Shown here piece by piece: positions 7,937 to 16,196 of a DNA stretch of 64,000 bases. This DNA comes from Candidatus Devosia phytovorans (lineage in GTDB: Bacteria > Pseudomonadota > Alphaproteobacteria > Rhizobiales > Devosiaceae), in contig CP119312.1 of assembly GCA_029202405.1 (NCBI GenBank), positions 1,679,001 to 1,743,000 on the forward strand. The letters run 5' to 3'. Positions within the stretch are counted from its first letter, which is position 1; each line of letters opens with the position of its first letter. The position numbers and the translations under genes were made by a program. A model generated the notes under the pieces. That model was not told the DNA's origin. It searched no databases and saw nothing but the letters and a program-made list of their open reading frames with translations.

Positions 7937-8908
7937 CTACTCGGCCGCAACAAGCTCTGTGCGTGGGCCATCGTGGAAAAGTGCGCTCACCGACTCACCG
8001 CTGTTGATGCGTCGCATGGCTTCGGCCAGGGCAGGCGCAACGGAAAGGACGCGCAGCTTTTCGACCATCCGCTCCTGCGCGATCGGCAGCGTATCGGTGC
8101 AGACGATTTCGGTCAGGTCGGGCTCGGCGGCGAGGCGTTGCAGGGCATCACCAGCGAAGATTCCATGGGTACAAGCGATGCGGATGGTTCGGGCGCCGCT
8201 GGCGCGCAGATGGCGCAGCAGTTCGATCATTGAACCGCCGCTGGCAATCTCATCGTCGAGAATAATGACGTCCCTGCCCGCGACCTCGCCGATAATGGCG
8301 CTGATCCGCACTTCGGTGTCGCTGATCCGTTCCTTGGCACCGGCTGCGACCGGCGTGCCCAGGCGTCTGGCGAAGGCGGCAGCTGTCTTGGCATTACCGA
8401 GATCTGGCGAGACGACGACGGCATTGGAGAGGTCGTTGCGCTGGAAATACTGGGCGAGCTCGCTCAGCGCATGCAGATGATCGACCGGCACGCTGAAAAA
8501 GCCATGCACCTGCGGGGAATGCAGCGTCATGGTCAGGACGCGATCAGCGCCGGCGGTCTTGAGCAGATCGGCGACCAGTCGCCCACCGATGGAAATGCGG
8601 GGCGCATCTTTCTTGTCGGAGCGCGCATAGGAATAATGGGGGATAACGGCGGTGATGCGCGATGCCGAAGCGCCGCGGGCGGCGTCGAGCATCAGCAGCA
8701 ATTCGACCAGATGATCCTGGACCGGCGCGCTCAATGTCTGGATCAGGAAAACATCCTGCTCGCGGCAATTGGCCTGAAGCTGGACCTCGATACAATCATT
8801 GGAAAAGCGCTTGAGCCGTGTTGGCTGGAGCGGCACACCGAGCTGGGTGCAAATGTCCTGTGCCAATTGCGGATGCGCACTGCCACCGAACACAGCAATC
8901 TGGTTCAT
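7937..8908 (-). CDS. Ribose-phosphate pyrophosphokinase (PRPP synthetase) paralogue
   Basis: Makes PRPP from ribose 5-phosphate and ATP; 323 residues, close to the family's 310-320. Start at 8908 (MNQIAVFGG) has GAGG 8 bases upstream. Family blocks are visible: HYSYARSDKK, the flexible-loop Lys and Arg in AKERISDTEV, and the PRPP loop. That loop reads LDDEIASGGSM where classical Prs has DD-x-x-D-T-(A/G)-G-T, so the usual Asp and both Thr positions differ. This divergence suggests a secondary Prs-like enzyme rather than the housekeeping copy; activity is probable but not certain. No phosphonate or nicotinamide genes are adjacent that would hint at a special role. Confidence 0.82.
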   Translation of the reverse strand: MNQIAVFGGSAHPQLAQDICTQLGVPLQPTRLKRFSNDCIEVQLQANCREQDVFLIQTLSAPVQDHLVELLLMLDAARGASASRITAVIPHYSYARSDKKDAPRISIGGRLVADLLKTAGADRVLTMTLHSPQVHGFFSVPVDHLHALSELAQYFQRNDLSNAVVVSPDLGNAKTAAAFARRLGTPVAAGAKERISDTEVRISAIIGEVAGRDVIILDDEIASGGSMIELLRHLRASGARTIRIACTHGIFAGDALQRLAAEPDLTEIVCTDTLPIAQERMVEKLRVLSVAPALAEAMRRINSGESVSALFHDGPRTELVAAE

Positions 8909-8994
8909 GGACGCATCCTCGGTACTCCGGTGGGCGATGGCGGCCATCTAGCACGCGGCCAGAAGGCGGACAAGCGACATCGGAAGGTGGAGGA

Positions 8995-9153
8995 TCAGCC
9001 GAACAGTTTGAGGAGAATGGTGGCAATCGCCAGCAGGGGGAGCCAGGACAAGACGGCGAGCATGATGATGACCCAGCCACGCCTGTTTCGCAGCCAATTG
9101 GTGCCGCGCGTGGGATAGCCCAGGGACTCGAAAAGCTGAAACACGCGCTCCAC
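8995..9153 (-). CDS. Putative 52-residue single-span membrane protein
   Basis: Short frame from GTG at 9153 to TGA at 8995. A basic N-terminal half (YPTRGTNWLRNRRG) is followed by a clean hydrophobic helix (about 27-49, IIMLAVLSWLPLLAIATILL) and the C-terminus KLFG. Reading-frame composition and the positive-inside pattern support a real gene; the ribosome site is weak (GGACGA). It lies between the prs paralogue and the Dabb gene, all on the minus strand. No family recognised. Confidence 0.5.
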   Translation of the reverse strand: MERVFQLFESLGYPTRGTNWLRNRRGWVIIMLAVLSWLPLLAIATILLKLFG

Positions 9154-9303
9154 TACACTCGTCCGATTCTGCTGCGCCGCGCAGTAGTGGAACGAGTAAA
9201 TACGAGCGGAAGCGTGGCCGACATCGGCAGATCTGACGACGCTATTTTTTGCGCCCTGAGGCTACGTTAGCCAAGCCATTGATCTGGCATCGCTATCAGA
9301 CAA

Positions 9304-9333
9304 AGGGCCCCGCAACAGAAATTGCGAGGCCCT
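9304..9333 (-). terminator. Rho-independent-like terminator after the Dabb gene
   Basis: AGGGCC-N2-GCAA pairs with TTGC-N2-GGCCCT across a 6-base loop, followed on the minus strand by CTTTGTC. It lies 27 bases past the stop of the Dabb gene and would end the maeB-Dabb transcript. Confidence 0.6.
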
Positions 9334-9359
9334 GTGAATAGCTGTCTTGTTCGCTTCGA

Positions 9360-9650
9360 TCAGAGCGCGGTGTAGTCGATTTCGAGGAATTTCTCGACTT
9401 CGGGCACCCAGCGATCCCGCACGAAAGCCACGTGATCGGGATGGTCATTATAGCCCGTGTAGGCGGCCTGGTCGGCAAATTCCATCGAGAAGCCGAAGGC
9501 ATAGTCGTTCTTGGGGCTGACCTGGCGGAGCTGTTCGAATTTTTCGACGCTGGGAATGGCGGCCAGCACCTGGGCATCGCGGAGGAAGGCGCCCTCCTCC
9601 GCCGAACCGGCAACATGCTTGAGCGTGAAGACGACGGTGTGGCGGATCAT
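9360..9650 (-). CDS. Dabb-domain (stress-responsive alpha/beta barrel) protein
   Basis: Small 96-residue protein with the Dabb fold signature: N-terminal IRHTVVFTLK strand, a central FGFSMEFADQAAYTGYNDHPDH block and a terminal VPEVEKFLEIDY. Members form dimeric alpha/beta barrels and are found in stress responses or small-molecule metabolism; the ligand here is unknown. The start ATG overlaps the maeB stop as ATGA, so it is translationally coupled to maeB. A hairpin terminator follows. Confidence 0.88.
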   Translation of the reverse strand: MIRHTVVFTLKHVAGSAEEGAFLRDAQVLAAIPSVEKFEQLRQVSPKNDYAFGFSMEFADQAAYTGYNDHPDHVAFVRDRWVPEVEKFLEIDYTAL

Positions 9651-11932
9651 GCTTCGCTTCCGATCGATTCGGTGGCGGCGATGGCGGCCATGTTGACGAT
9701 GCCGCGGCTGGTGGTCGAGGGCGCCAGGATATGGGCCGGCGACTTCGGACCCATCAGGATGGGACCGACAGCCAAAGCGTTGTTCATTTCCTTGAGCAGC
9801 GTCATCGACAGGTTGGCCGCGTCCAGATTTGGGAAGATCAGCAGGTTGGCTTCGCCACCCAGCACGCTGTCAGGAATGTAGCGTTCGCGCAGATCCTGGT
9901 TGAGCGCCAGATCACCCTGCATTTCGCCTTCAACGATCAGGCTCGGGGCGATGGCCTTGAGCCTGGTATAGGCTTCACGCATCTTGAGGGCGCTGTCGCC
10001 GTCGCGCGAGCCAAAGTTGGAATAGCTCAGCAGCGCGACCTTGGCTTCGATGTTGAAGCGCTTGAGGTGGTCGCGGGCCTGCAGGGCAATGCCGACGATC
10101 TCATCGGCCGTCGGGTCCGGATTGACATAGGTGTCGGCCAGGAAGAAGGCGCCACGCGGCATGATCAGCATGGACAGGGCCGAGACGTCGGAAACGCCGT
10201 CCTGCAGGCCGATGACCGAGCGGATGTCGCGGACATGCTTGATGTAGCGACCCTGCAGGCCGCAGATCAGGCCATCGGCGTCGCCGCGCTTGACGGCCAG
10301 GGCACCGATGACGGTGGTATTGGTGCGAACGACCTGACGGGCGGTGTCGGGGGTGACGCCATCGCGCCCGACCAGCGAGTGGAAGAGGCTCACATAGTCG
10401 CGGTAGCGCGGATCGTCTTCGGGATTGATGACCTCGAAGTCCACACCGGGGCGCAGGTTGAGGCCGAAGCGCTCGATGCGCTGCTCGATGACCGCCGGGC
10501 GGCCGATCAGGATGGCTTTGGCGATGCGCTCTTCGAGCAGGACCTGGGTGGCACGCAGCACGCGTTCGTCTTCGCCATCGGCAAAGGCGATGCGCTTGTT
10601 CTGACCCTGGGCGCGATCGATGATCGGCTTCATCACCAGACCCGAACGGAAAACGAAGCGGTTGAGGCTGTCCTGGTAGGCGTTCCAGTCGGTGATCGGC
10701 TTCTTGGCGACGCCCGATTCCATGGCGGCACGAGCCACGGCCGGGGCGATGCGCAGGATCAGGCGCTGATCGAAGGGATTGGGGATGATATGGTCGGGGC
10801 CAAAGACCGCCGGCGCGCCGGACGGGGAAACTTCCAGACCCGGCTCGTGCGCCAGCTTGGCGATGGCGCGCACCGCGGCCAGCTTCATCTCTTCATTGAT
10901 GGTGGTGGCGCTGACGTCGAGCGCACCACGGAAGATGAAGGGGAAGCAGAGGACGTTGTTGACCTGATTGGGATAGTCCGAACGGCCGGTGCAGATCATG
11001 GCGTCGGGGCGCGTGGCCTTGGCCAGTTCAGGGGTGATCTCGGGATTGGGATTGGCCAGCGCCAGGATCAGCGGCTTGGGCGCCATCTTGAGCAGCATTT
11101 CGGGCTTGAGCGCGCCGGCTGCTGAAAGGCCCAGGAAGACGTCGGCGCCGTCGATGACTTCGGCAAGCGTCGTGGCCTCGGAGGTGCGGCGATACTGGCC
11201 GCGCCACTTGTCGTTGATGTCATTGCGCTTGTGCGTGACGAGGCCATCCTTGTCGGCGACCCAGATGTTTTCGTGCTTTGCACCCAGGGCAACGAGGACG
11301 TTGAGGCAGGCGATCGCCGCGGCCCCTGCCCCGGAGGCGCAGATCTTGACCTCGTCGATCTTCTTGCCCTTGAGCTCGAGACCATTGAGGACGGCGGCGC
11401 CGACGATGATGGCCGTGCCATGCTGGTCGTCGTGGAAGACCGGGATCGGCATGCGCTCGCGCAGGGTTTCCTCGATCTCGAAGCAGTCGGGAGCGCGGAT
11501 GTCCTCGAGATTGATGCCGCCAAAGGTCGGCCAGAGCGGCGCGACGGCGTCGATGAACTTCGTGGGGTCGATTTCATCGATCTCGAGATCGAAGACGTCG
11601 ATGCCGGCAAATTTCTTGAAGAGGACGGCCTTGCCTTCCATCACCGGCTTGGACGCCAGTGCACCGATATTGCCCAGGCCCAGAACGGCCGTGCCGTTGG
11701 AGATGACGGCAACCAGGTTCTGGCGGGAGGTGTAACGAGAGACGGCTTCCGGGAACTCGGCGATTTCCTCGCAGGGCGCAGCGACGCCCGGGGAATAGGC
11801 CAGGGCCAGATCGCGCTGATTGCCAAGCGGCTTGGTCGGCACGATTTCGAGCTTGCCCGGCTTGGGGAATTCGTGGAAATGCAGCGCCGCTTCCCGCAGG
11901 GCCTTGCGCTGTTCATTGACGTCGGTCGTCAC
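9647..11932 (-). CDS. maeB: NADP-dependent malic enzyme fused to phosphotransacetylase-like domain
   Basis: Converts malate to pyruvate and CO2 with NADP. 761 residues: malic enzyme part (about 1-430; YSPGVA near residue 45, DDQHGTAI, nucleotide-binding GAGAAAIAC) followed by a phosphotransacetylase-related part (about 440-760). In known bifunctional malic enzymes that second part senses acetyl-CoA and lacks transacetylase activity. GTG at 11932 is chosen because AAGGAGG stands 5 bases upstream and the protein then begins TTDVNEQRKALREAALHFHE as in relatives. It feeds pyruvate to the PDH encoded nearby and is coupled to the Dabb gene. Confidence 0.95.
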   Translation of the reverse strand: MTTDVNEQRKALREAALHFHEFPKPGKLEIVPTKPLGNQRDLALAYSPGVAAPCEEIAEFPEAVSRYTSRQNLVAVISNGTAVLGLGNIGALASKPVMEGKAVLFKKFAGIDVFDLEIDEIDPTKFIDAVAPLWPTFGGINLEDIRAPDCFEIEETLRERMPIPVFHDDQHGTAIIVGAAVLNGLELKGKKIDEVKICASGAGAAAIACLNVLVALGAKHENIWVADKDGLVTHKRNDINDKWRGQYRRTSEATTLAEVIDGADVFLGLSAAGALKPEMLLKMAPKPLILALANPNPEITPELAKATRPDAMICTGRSDYPNQVNNVLCFPFIFRGALDVSATTINEEMKLAAVRAIAKLAHEPGLEVSPSGAPAVFGPDHIIPNPFDQRLILRIAPAVARAAMESGVAKKPITDWNAYQDSLNRFVFRSGLVMKPIIDRAQGQNKRIAFADGEDERVLRATQVLLEERIAKAILIGRPAVIEQRIERFGLNLRPGVDFEVINPEDDPRYRDYVSLFHSLVGRDGVTPDTARQVVRTNTTVIGALAVKRGDADGLICGLQGRYIKHVRDIRSVIGLQDGVSDVSALSMLIMPRGAFFLADTYVNPDPTADEIVGIALQARDHLKRFNIEAKVALLSYSNFGSRDGDSALKMREAYTRLKAIAPSLIVEGEMQGDLALNQDLRERYIPDSVLGGEANLLIFPNLDAANLSMTLLKEMNNALAVGPILMGPKSPAHILAPSTTSRGIVNMAAIAATESIGSEA

Positions 11933-12075
11933 ACAATCCTCCTTGTCCGCCCTCAACCGGCGGCAAGACTAACAGAGGTTGCGTTGGTGCCACCAAACCA
12001 CGGCAATGGAAAGGGTTTAAGTCGGCATGGGGGCAACTAAACTGGAGAATGGGTCACACTGCGCGGGCGATAGCC

Positions 12076-13677
12076 TCAGGCTGCGCTGGCGACGATATTC
12101 TGAATGCGGCTGCGGGGCTCATGGGTTGCGTGCAAGGCGGTTGCCAGTTCGCGGAAGGCGCCAACCTTGAGGGCCGGCGCAAAGATGAAGCCCTGGGCCT
12201 GAACGACGCCGCGGGCGCGCAGGTAAATCGCCTGCTCTTCGGTCTCGACACCCTCGGCGACGATTTCGCAATCCATGTCCTTGGCCATGACGATGAGACC
12301 ATCGAGCACGGGAACCTGGGTGGTGCCGGGCTTGACCATGTCGACGAAGACGCGGTCGATCTTGATGATGTCGACGCCCAGGGTGCCGATATAGGCCAGG
12401 TTCGAGTGGCCGGTGCCGGCGTCGTCGAGCGCCAGCTTGCAGCCCAGGGCATGCAGGCCCGCAATGACGCTATTGGCCACGGCCGAGTTGCCGAGCGGAT
12501 GGCGTTCGGTGATTTCGAAGACGAGCTGGCGCATGCCGATCTTGGAATTGCCGAAGATGGCCTGGACGTCTTCCACGATGCTGTCGTCGCGGAAGTGGCC
12601 TTCGAACAGATTGATGGAGATCTTGATCTCCGGCATCATGACGCAGAGGTCGCCCAGGTCCTGCCTCACCTGCTGCATCAGTGACAGGGTCATGGGAATG
12701 GCGAGGCCCGTCACCTCGGCATAGTCGATGAAGGCGCCGGGCGGAACGACCACGCCCTTCTTCTTTTCCCAGCGGCAGAGGACTTCGCAGCCCATCAGCT
12801 GGCCCGTGCGCAGGTTGATGACCGGCTGGTAGTAGGGCTTGATTTCACCGCGGGCGATGGCGCGTTCGAGATCGAAGGCGGGGACGCGCGAGCGGCGGAC
12901 ATAGTTCAACGACAGCAGCAGGAAGGCGCCGCTCATGATGCAGGCAATGACGGTAAAGCTGACGTCTAGATCGGCATAGGCGGCGCGCGCCATGGCGAAG
13001 GGAACGGCCGACTCGACCTTGATGGGCAATTCGCCGGCAAAGCCCTGGGCATAGATATAGTCGCCCTTGTCGTCCTGACGGTCGAGGAGCGCGGTGTCGC
13101 CGATGGTGAGGACGGTCGTGCCATTGGTGAGCTGGACGCGCATGGCGGCAGCGCGCGGCATGGTCTGGGCCAGGGCATTGGGCGTCTGGCCAATCAGCGG
13201 GATGAAGGCGGAGACGCGACGGGTCTGGCCGAAGGCCTGGGTGATCTTGAGCGCCGGCACGGCCATATCGCCGAGCTGCACAACGGTGATGGTTTCGGTC
13301 TGGCCCGGAATGGGCAGGCTGGCGGAGAGCGGCGAATAGGTCACGGTGCGGCCGATGGCGTCGCAATATTGCACGCCGTCGGCATTTTCCACGAGCACCT
13401 GTCGCAGGTTGAGGCTGCCCTCAATCTCGGCCTGGACATTGGCCACGAAGGTCGGCGTGCAAAGGGAGGGACTGTCGGCGATGACGCGTCGCAGGGCCGC
13501 GATCGCGTCATTGGTGCCGGTCTGGATCTGGGCGCTGACCGCGCCAACAAACTGGCTGCGCGTGGTTTCTTCGCGGGCCCGCACATAGGTGTCGAGCAGA
13601 TAGTCCACAGCGACGATGGGCACGAAAGCGAGGATCGCGCCTATCAACGTCAGAACGTGGGAATATTTCGACTTCAC
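12076..13677 (-). CDS. Membrane c-di-GMP phosphodiesterase (CSS-motif sensor plus EAL domain)
   Basis: 533 residues. Two membrane helices (about 8-27 and 240-262) flank a periplasmic CSS-type domain with cysteines in SPSLCTPT and YCDAIG, which in E. coli relatives are redox-controlled. The cytoplasmic EAL domain (about 275-515) keeps the catalytic pattern as EVL (for EAL), NLFEG, FEITER, LDDAGTGHSN, KIDRVFV and EGVE, so hydrolysis of c-di-GMP is likely. The start is GTG at 13677 without a clear ribosome site. A CtrA box 51 bases upstream and a GAATC site 6 bases upstream suggest cell-cycle control. Confidence 0.9.
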   Translation of the reverse strand: MKSKYSHVLTLIGAILAFVPIVAVDYLLDTYVRAREETTRSQFVGAVSAQIQTGTNDAIAALRRVIADSPSLCTPTFVANVQAEIEGSLNLRQVLVENADGVQYCDAIGRTVTYSPLSASLPIPGQTETITVVQLGDMAVPALKITQAFGQTRRVSAFIPLIGQTPNALAQTMPRAAAMRVQLTNGTTVLTIGDTALLDRQDDKGDYIYAQGFAGELPIKVESAVPFAMARAAYADLDVSFTVIACIMSGAFLLLSLNYVRRSRVPAFDLERAIARGEIKPYYQPVINLRTGQLMGCEVLCRWEKKKGVVVPPGAFIDYAEVTGLAIPMTLSLMQQVRQDLGDLCVMMPEIKISINLFEGHFRDDSIVEDVQAIFGNSKIGMRQLVFEITERHPLGNSAVANSVIAGLHALGCKLALDDAGTGHSNLAYIGTLGVDIIKIDRVFVDMVKPGTTQVPVLDGLIVMAKDMDCEIVAEGVETEEQAIYLRARGVVQAQGFIFAPALKVGAFRELATALHATHEPRSRIQNIVASAA

Positions 13678-13727
13678 AACGCGAATCCGGGACAGTCTTC
13701 CGACGTCCTACCGGTACGCTTGAGCAT

Positions 13728-13743
13728 TTAACGGATCATTAAC
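13728..13743. promoter_or_regulatory. Full CtrA-binding box
   Basis: TTAA-CGGATCA-TTAAC matches the alphaproteobacterial CtrA consensus TTAA-N7-TTAAC exactly. It lies 51 bases upstream of the EAL gene (minus strand) and about 120 bases upstream of the small LuxR gene (plus strand). A CcrM-type GAATC lies at 13683-13687. Confidence 0.7.
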
Positions 13744-13819
13744 GCTGATTAAGCGATTGGAAATGGCCGATTTTCTGCTTGCAGCCAAATTGTGCCGCAC
13801 CCTGTCAAAAATACCTAGG

Positions 13820-13836
13820 TACTATCGACGATAGTA
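13820..13836. promoter_or_regulatory. 17-base perfect dyad upstream of the LuxR gene
   Basis: TACTATCG-A-CGATAGTA is a perfect inverted repeat with a one-base centre, 28 bases before the LuxR start. Its position over a likely promoter makes it a candidate operator, possibly for autoregulation. Confidence 0.5.
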
Positions 13837-13864
13837 AAGCTGCGTGTTTGGGCTAAGCTTTTCC

Positions 13865-14137
13865 ATGGAACGCGGGCGCATGGAAACGAAGACTGTGTTG
13901 GACCCACAACTGACTCCTCGTGAAGAAGAGGTCTTGAGCCTCATCTTGCAGGGCAATACCAATAAAGGCATTGGCAGCCTGCTCGGCATTTCTCCGCGCA
14001 CCGTGGAAGTGCATCGCCTGCATATCATGGACAAGATCCATGCCACCAATGTGGTGGATCTGTGCATCCGTTGCCGCGACTGGAAACCCCGCCAGCGCAG
14101 CGAGCAGCCGGACAGCAACCTGAGCATGGCGGGCTAA
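13865..14137 (+). CDS. Small LuxR/FixJ-type HTH transcription regulator
   Basis: 90-residue protein that is little more than a GerE/LuxR DNA-binding domain: LTPREEEVLSLILQGNTNK, GISPRTVEVHRLHIMDK, then ATNVVDLCIRCRDW. There is no receiver or autoinducer domain, so it either acts constitutively or partners another protein. ATG at 13865 was chosen; in-frame GTG at 13844 and ATG at 13880 are possible and none has a clear ribosome site. It is divergent from the EAL phosphodiesterase and ends at a strong terminator. Regulation of the neighbouring EAL gene is plausible but not shown. Confidence 0.85.
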   Translation: MERGRMETKTVLDPQLTPREEEVLSLILQGNTNKGIGSLLGISPRTVEVHRLHIMDKIHATNVVDLCIRCRDWKPRQRSEQPDSNLSMAG

Positions 14138-14158
14138 GGCCCTGACCTCCCAAATATA

Positions 14159-14188
14159 AAAGGCGGCCCCGTTACCGGGGCCGCCTTT
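14159..14188. terminator. Strong bidirectional terminator
   Basis: AAAGGCGGCCCCG pairs perfectly with CGGGGCCGCCTTT across a TTAC loop. It lies between the convergent LuxR gene (plus) and aspS (minus) and has A- and T-rich flanks on both sides. Confidence 0.9.
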
Positions 14189-14209
14189 GTTGTGTCTTGG
14201 CGCCAGTGA

Positions 14210-15997
14210 CTACTGGACGTTGAGGCGGAGGCTGAGCTCGCGCAGCTGTTTGGGGGCAGCCGGGCTCGGCGCGCCCATCAGCAGGTCTTCGGCCTGCTGG
14301 TTCATCGGGAAGGCCGTGATCTCGCGCAGGTTTTGCACGCCGCAGATCAGCATGACGATACGATCGACGCCGAAGGCTGCGCCGCCGTGTGGCGGAGCGC
14401 CATACTGGAAGGCGCGATAGAGGCCACCAAACTGTTCCTCGACCTCGTCGCGGGTCTTGCCGGTCAATTCGAAGGCCTTGACCATGGTGTCGGGCAATTG
14501 GTTACGGATCGAGCCGGAGGCGATTTCATAGCCATTGCAGACCGCATCATACTGATAGGCCTTGATGGTCAGCGGGTCCTGGCTGTTGAGCGCGTCGATC
14601 CCGCCCTGCGGCATGGAGAAGGGGTTGTGCGCGAAGTCGAGGCGCTTTTCCTCTTCGCTCCATTCGTAGAAGGGGAAGTCGACGATCCAGCACAGGGCGA
14701 ACTGTTCGGTATCGACCAGGTTCAGGTCGGTACCGACCTTGGTGCGGGCTTCGCCGGCGAATTTGTAGAATTTTTCAGGACGACCGGCGACAAAGAAGAC
14801 GGCGTCGCCATCATCAAGGCCAAGCTGGGCCTTGAGGGCGGCGGTGCGCTCTTCGCCGATGTTCTTGGCGATCGGGCCCGAGCCCTGCCCTTCCTTGAAG
14901 AAGATGTAGCCAAGTCCCGGCTGGCCTTCGCCCTGCGCCCAGGCGTTCATGCGGTCACAGAAGGCGCGGCCGATCGGTTCGGCCCCGGCCTTGTTCTTGG
15001 CTGGGATAGCCCAGACCTCGACCTTGGAATCGGCTTCGATCTGGTTGGCGAAGACCTTGAAGCCGGAACCGGCGAAATGCTCGGTGACGCCCTGGATCTC
15101 GATCGGGTTGCGCAGGTCGGGCTTGTCGGAACCATATTTGCGGATCGCCGTGTCATAGGGAATGCGCGGCCAATCCTTGGTGACGCGCTTGCCGTCGGCG
15201 AACTGCTCGAAAATGTCGGTGATGATTGGGGTCATCGTGTTCCAGACGTCTTCCTGGGTGACGAAGCTCATTTCCAGGTCGAGCTGGTAAAATTCACCCG
15301 GCAGGCGATCGGCGCGCGGATCTTCGTCGCGGAAGCAGGGCGCGATCTGGAAGTAGCGGTCAAAACCGGCGACCATCAGCAACTGCTTGTACTGCTGGGG
15401 CGCCTGCGGCAGGGCAAAGAACTTGCCGGGATGGATGCGCGACGGCACGAGGAAGTCGCGCGCGCCTTCGGGCGACGACGCAGTCAGGATCGGCGTCGAA
15501 TATTCGGCAAAGCCCTGCTCGGTCATGCCGGCGCGCATGGCGGCAATCACCTTGGTGCGCTTGACCAGGTTTGCATGCAGCTTCTCGCGGCGCAGGTCGA
15601 GGAAGCGGTAGCGCAAACGGACGTCCTCGGGATATTCCTGATCGCCGAACACGGGCAGCGGCAGTTCCTTGGCCGCCGAGAGCACTTCGATCTCGCGGAT
15701 GAAGATTTCGATCGTGCCAGTGGGCAGATTGGGGTTTACGGCCGAGGCGTCACGGAGCTTCACCTCGCCGTCGATGCGAAGCACCCATTCCGAGCGCACC
15801 TTTTCGGCCTGCGCAAAGGCAGGAGAATCGGGGTCGATGACGGCCTGGGTCACGCCATAGTGGTCGCGCAGATCGATGAACAGCAGGCCGCCATGGTCGC
15901 GGATGCGATGCACCCAGCCGCTGAGACGGACGGTCTGGCCGGCGTCCTGAGCAGTAAGGGCTCCGCAGGTGTGCGAGCGGTAGCGATGTGAGGTCAT
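14210..15997 (-). CDS. aspS: Aspartyl-tRNA synthetase
   Basis: Class II synthetase, 595 residues, charging tRNA-Asp. Start at 15997 (MTSHRYRSHTCG) matches the family; longer in-frame extensions read as non-family. The OB-fold anticodon domain contains LSGWVHRIRDHGGLLFIDLR, motif 2 is FRDEDPRADRLPGEFYQLD, and motif 3 is GAPPHGGAAFGVDRIVMLI, with the bacterial GAD insert between. GatCAB genes also occur in this window, so the enzyme could be non-discriminating and also mischarge tRNA-Asn; the residues deciding this were not resolved here. Confidence 0.96.
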   Translation of the reverse strand: MTSHRYRSHTCGALTAQDAGQTVRLSGWVHRIRDHGGLLFIDLRDHYGVTQAVIDPDSPAFAQAEKVRSEWVLRIDGEVKLRDASAVNPNLPTGTIEIFIREIEVLSAAKELPLPVFGDQEYPEDVRLRYRFLDLRREKLHANLVKRTKVIAAMRAGMTEQGFAEYSTPILTASSPEGARDFLVPSRIHPGKFFALPQAPQQYKQLLMVAGFDRYFQIAPCFRDEDPRADRLPGEFYQLDLEMSFVTQEDVWNTMTPIITDIFEQFADGKRVTKDWPRIPYDTAIRKYGSDKPDLRNPIEIQGVTEHFAGSGFKVFANQIEADSKVEVWAIPAKNKAGAEPIGRAFCDRMNAWAQGEGQPGLGYIFFKEGQGSGPIAKNIGEERTAALKAQLGLDDGDAVFFVAGRPEKFYKFAGEARTKVGTDLNLVDTEQFALCWIVDFPFYEWSEEEKRLDFAHNPFSMPQGGIDALNSQDPLTIKAYQYDAVCNGYEIASGSIRNQLPDTMVKAFELTGKTRDEVEEQFGGLYRAFQYGAPPHGGAAFGVDRIVMLICGVQNLREITAFPMNQQAEDLLMGAPSPAAPKQLRELSLRLNVQ

Positions 15998-16196
15998 GGT
16001 CGGAACTCTGAAAAAGGCCTGAATCTTGGGCGGGAAAAGCGCATGAGAGGTCCCGCTTGTCAAGGTGAGCGGGTTACGGGAGCGCATTGCGATTGGCGCG
16101 CCGCAAGCTGAGAAATCGGCTGACCAAATTCCGGTATGGAGTGAAAGGGCTGCACCTGCTAGGAAGAATATTGACGATTTTGAGACGGACGCCGGT

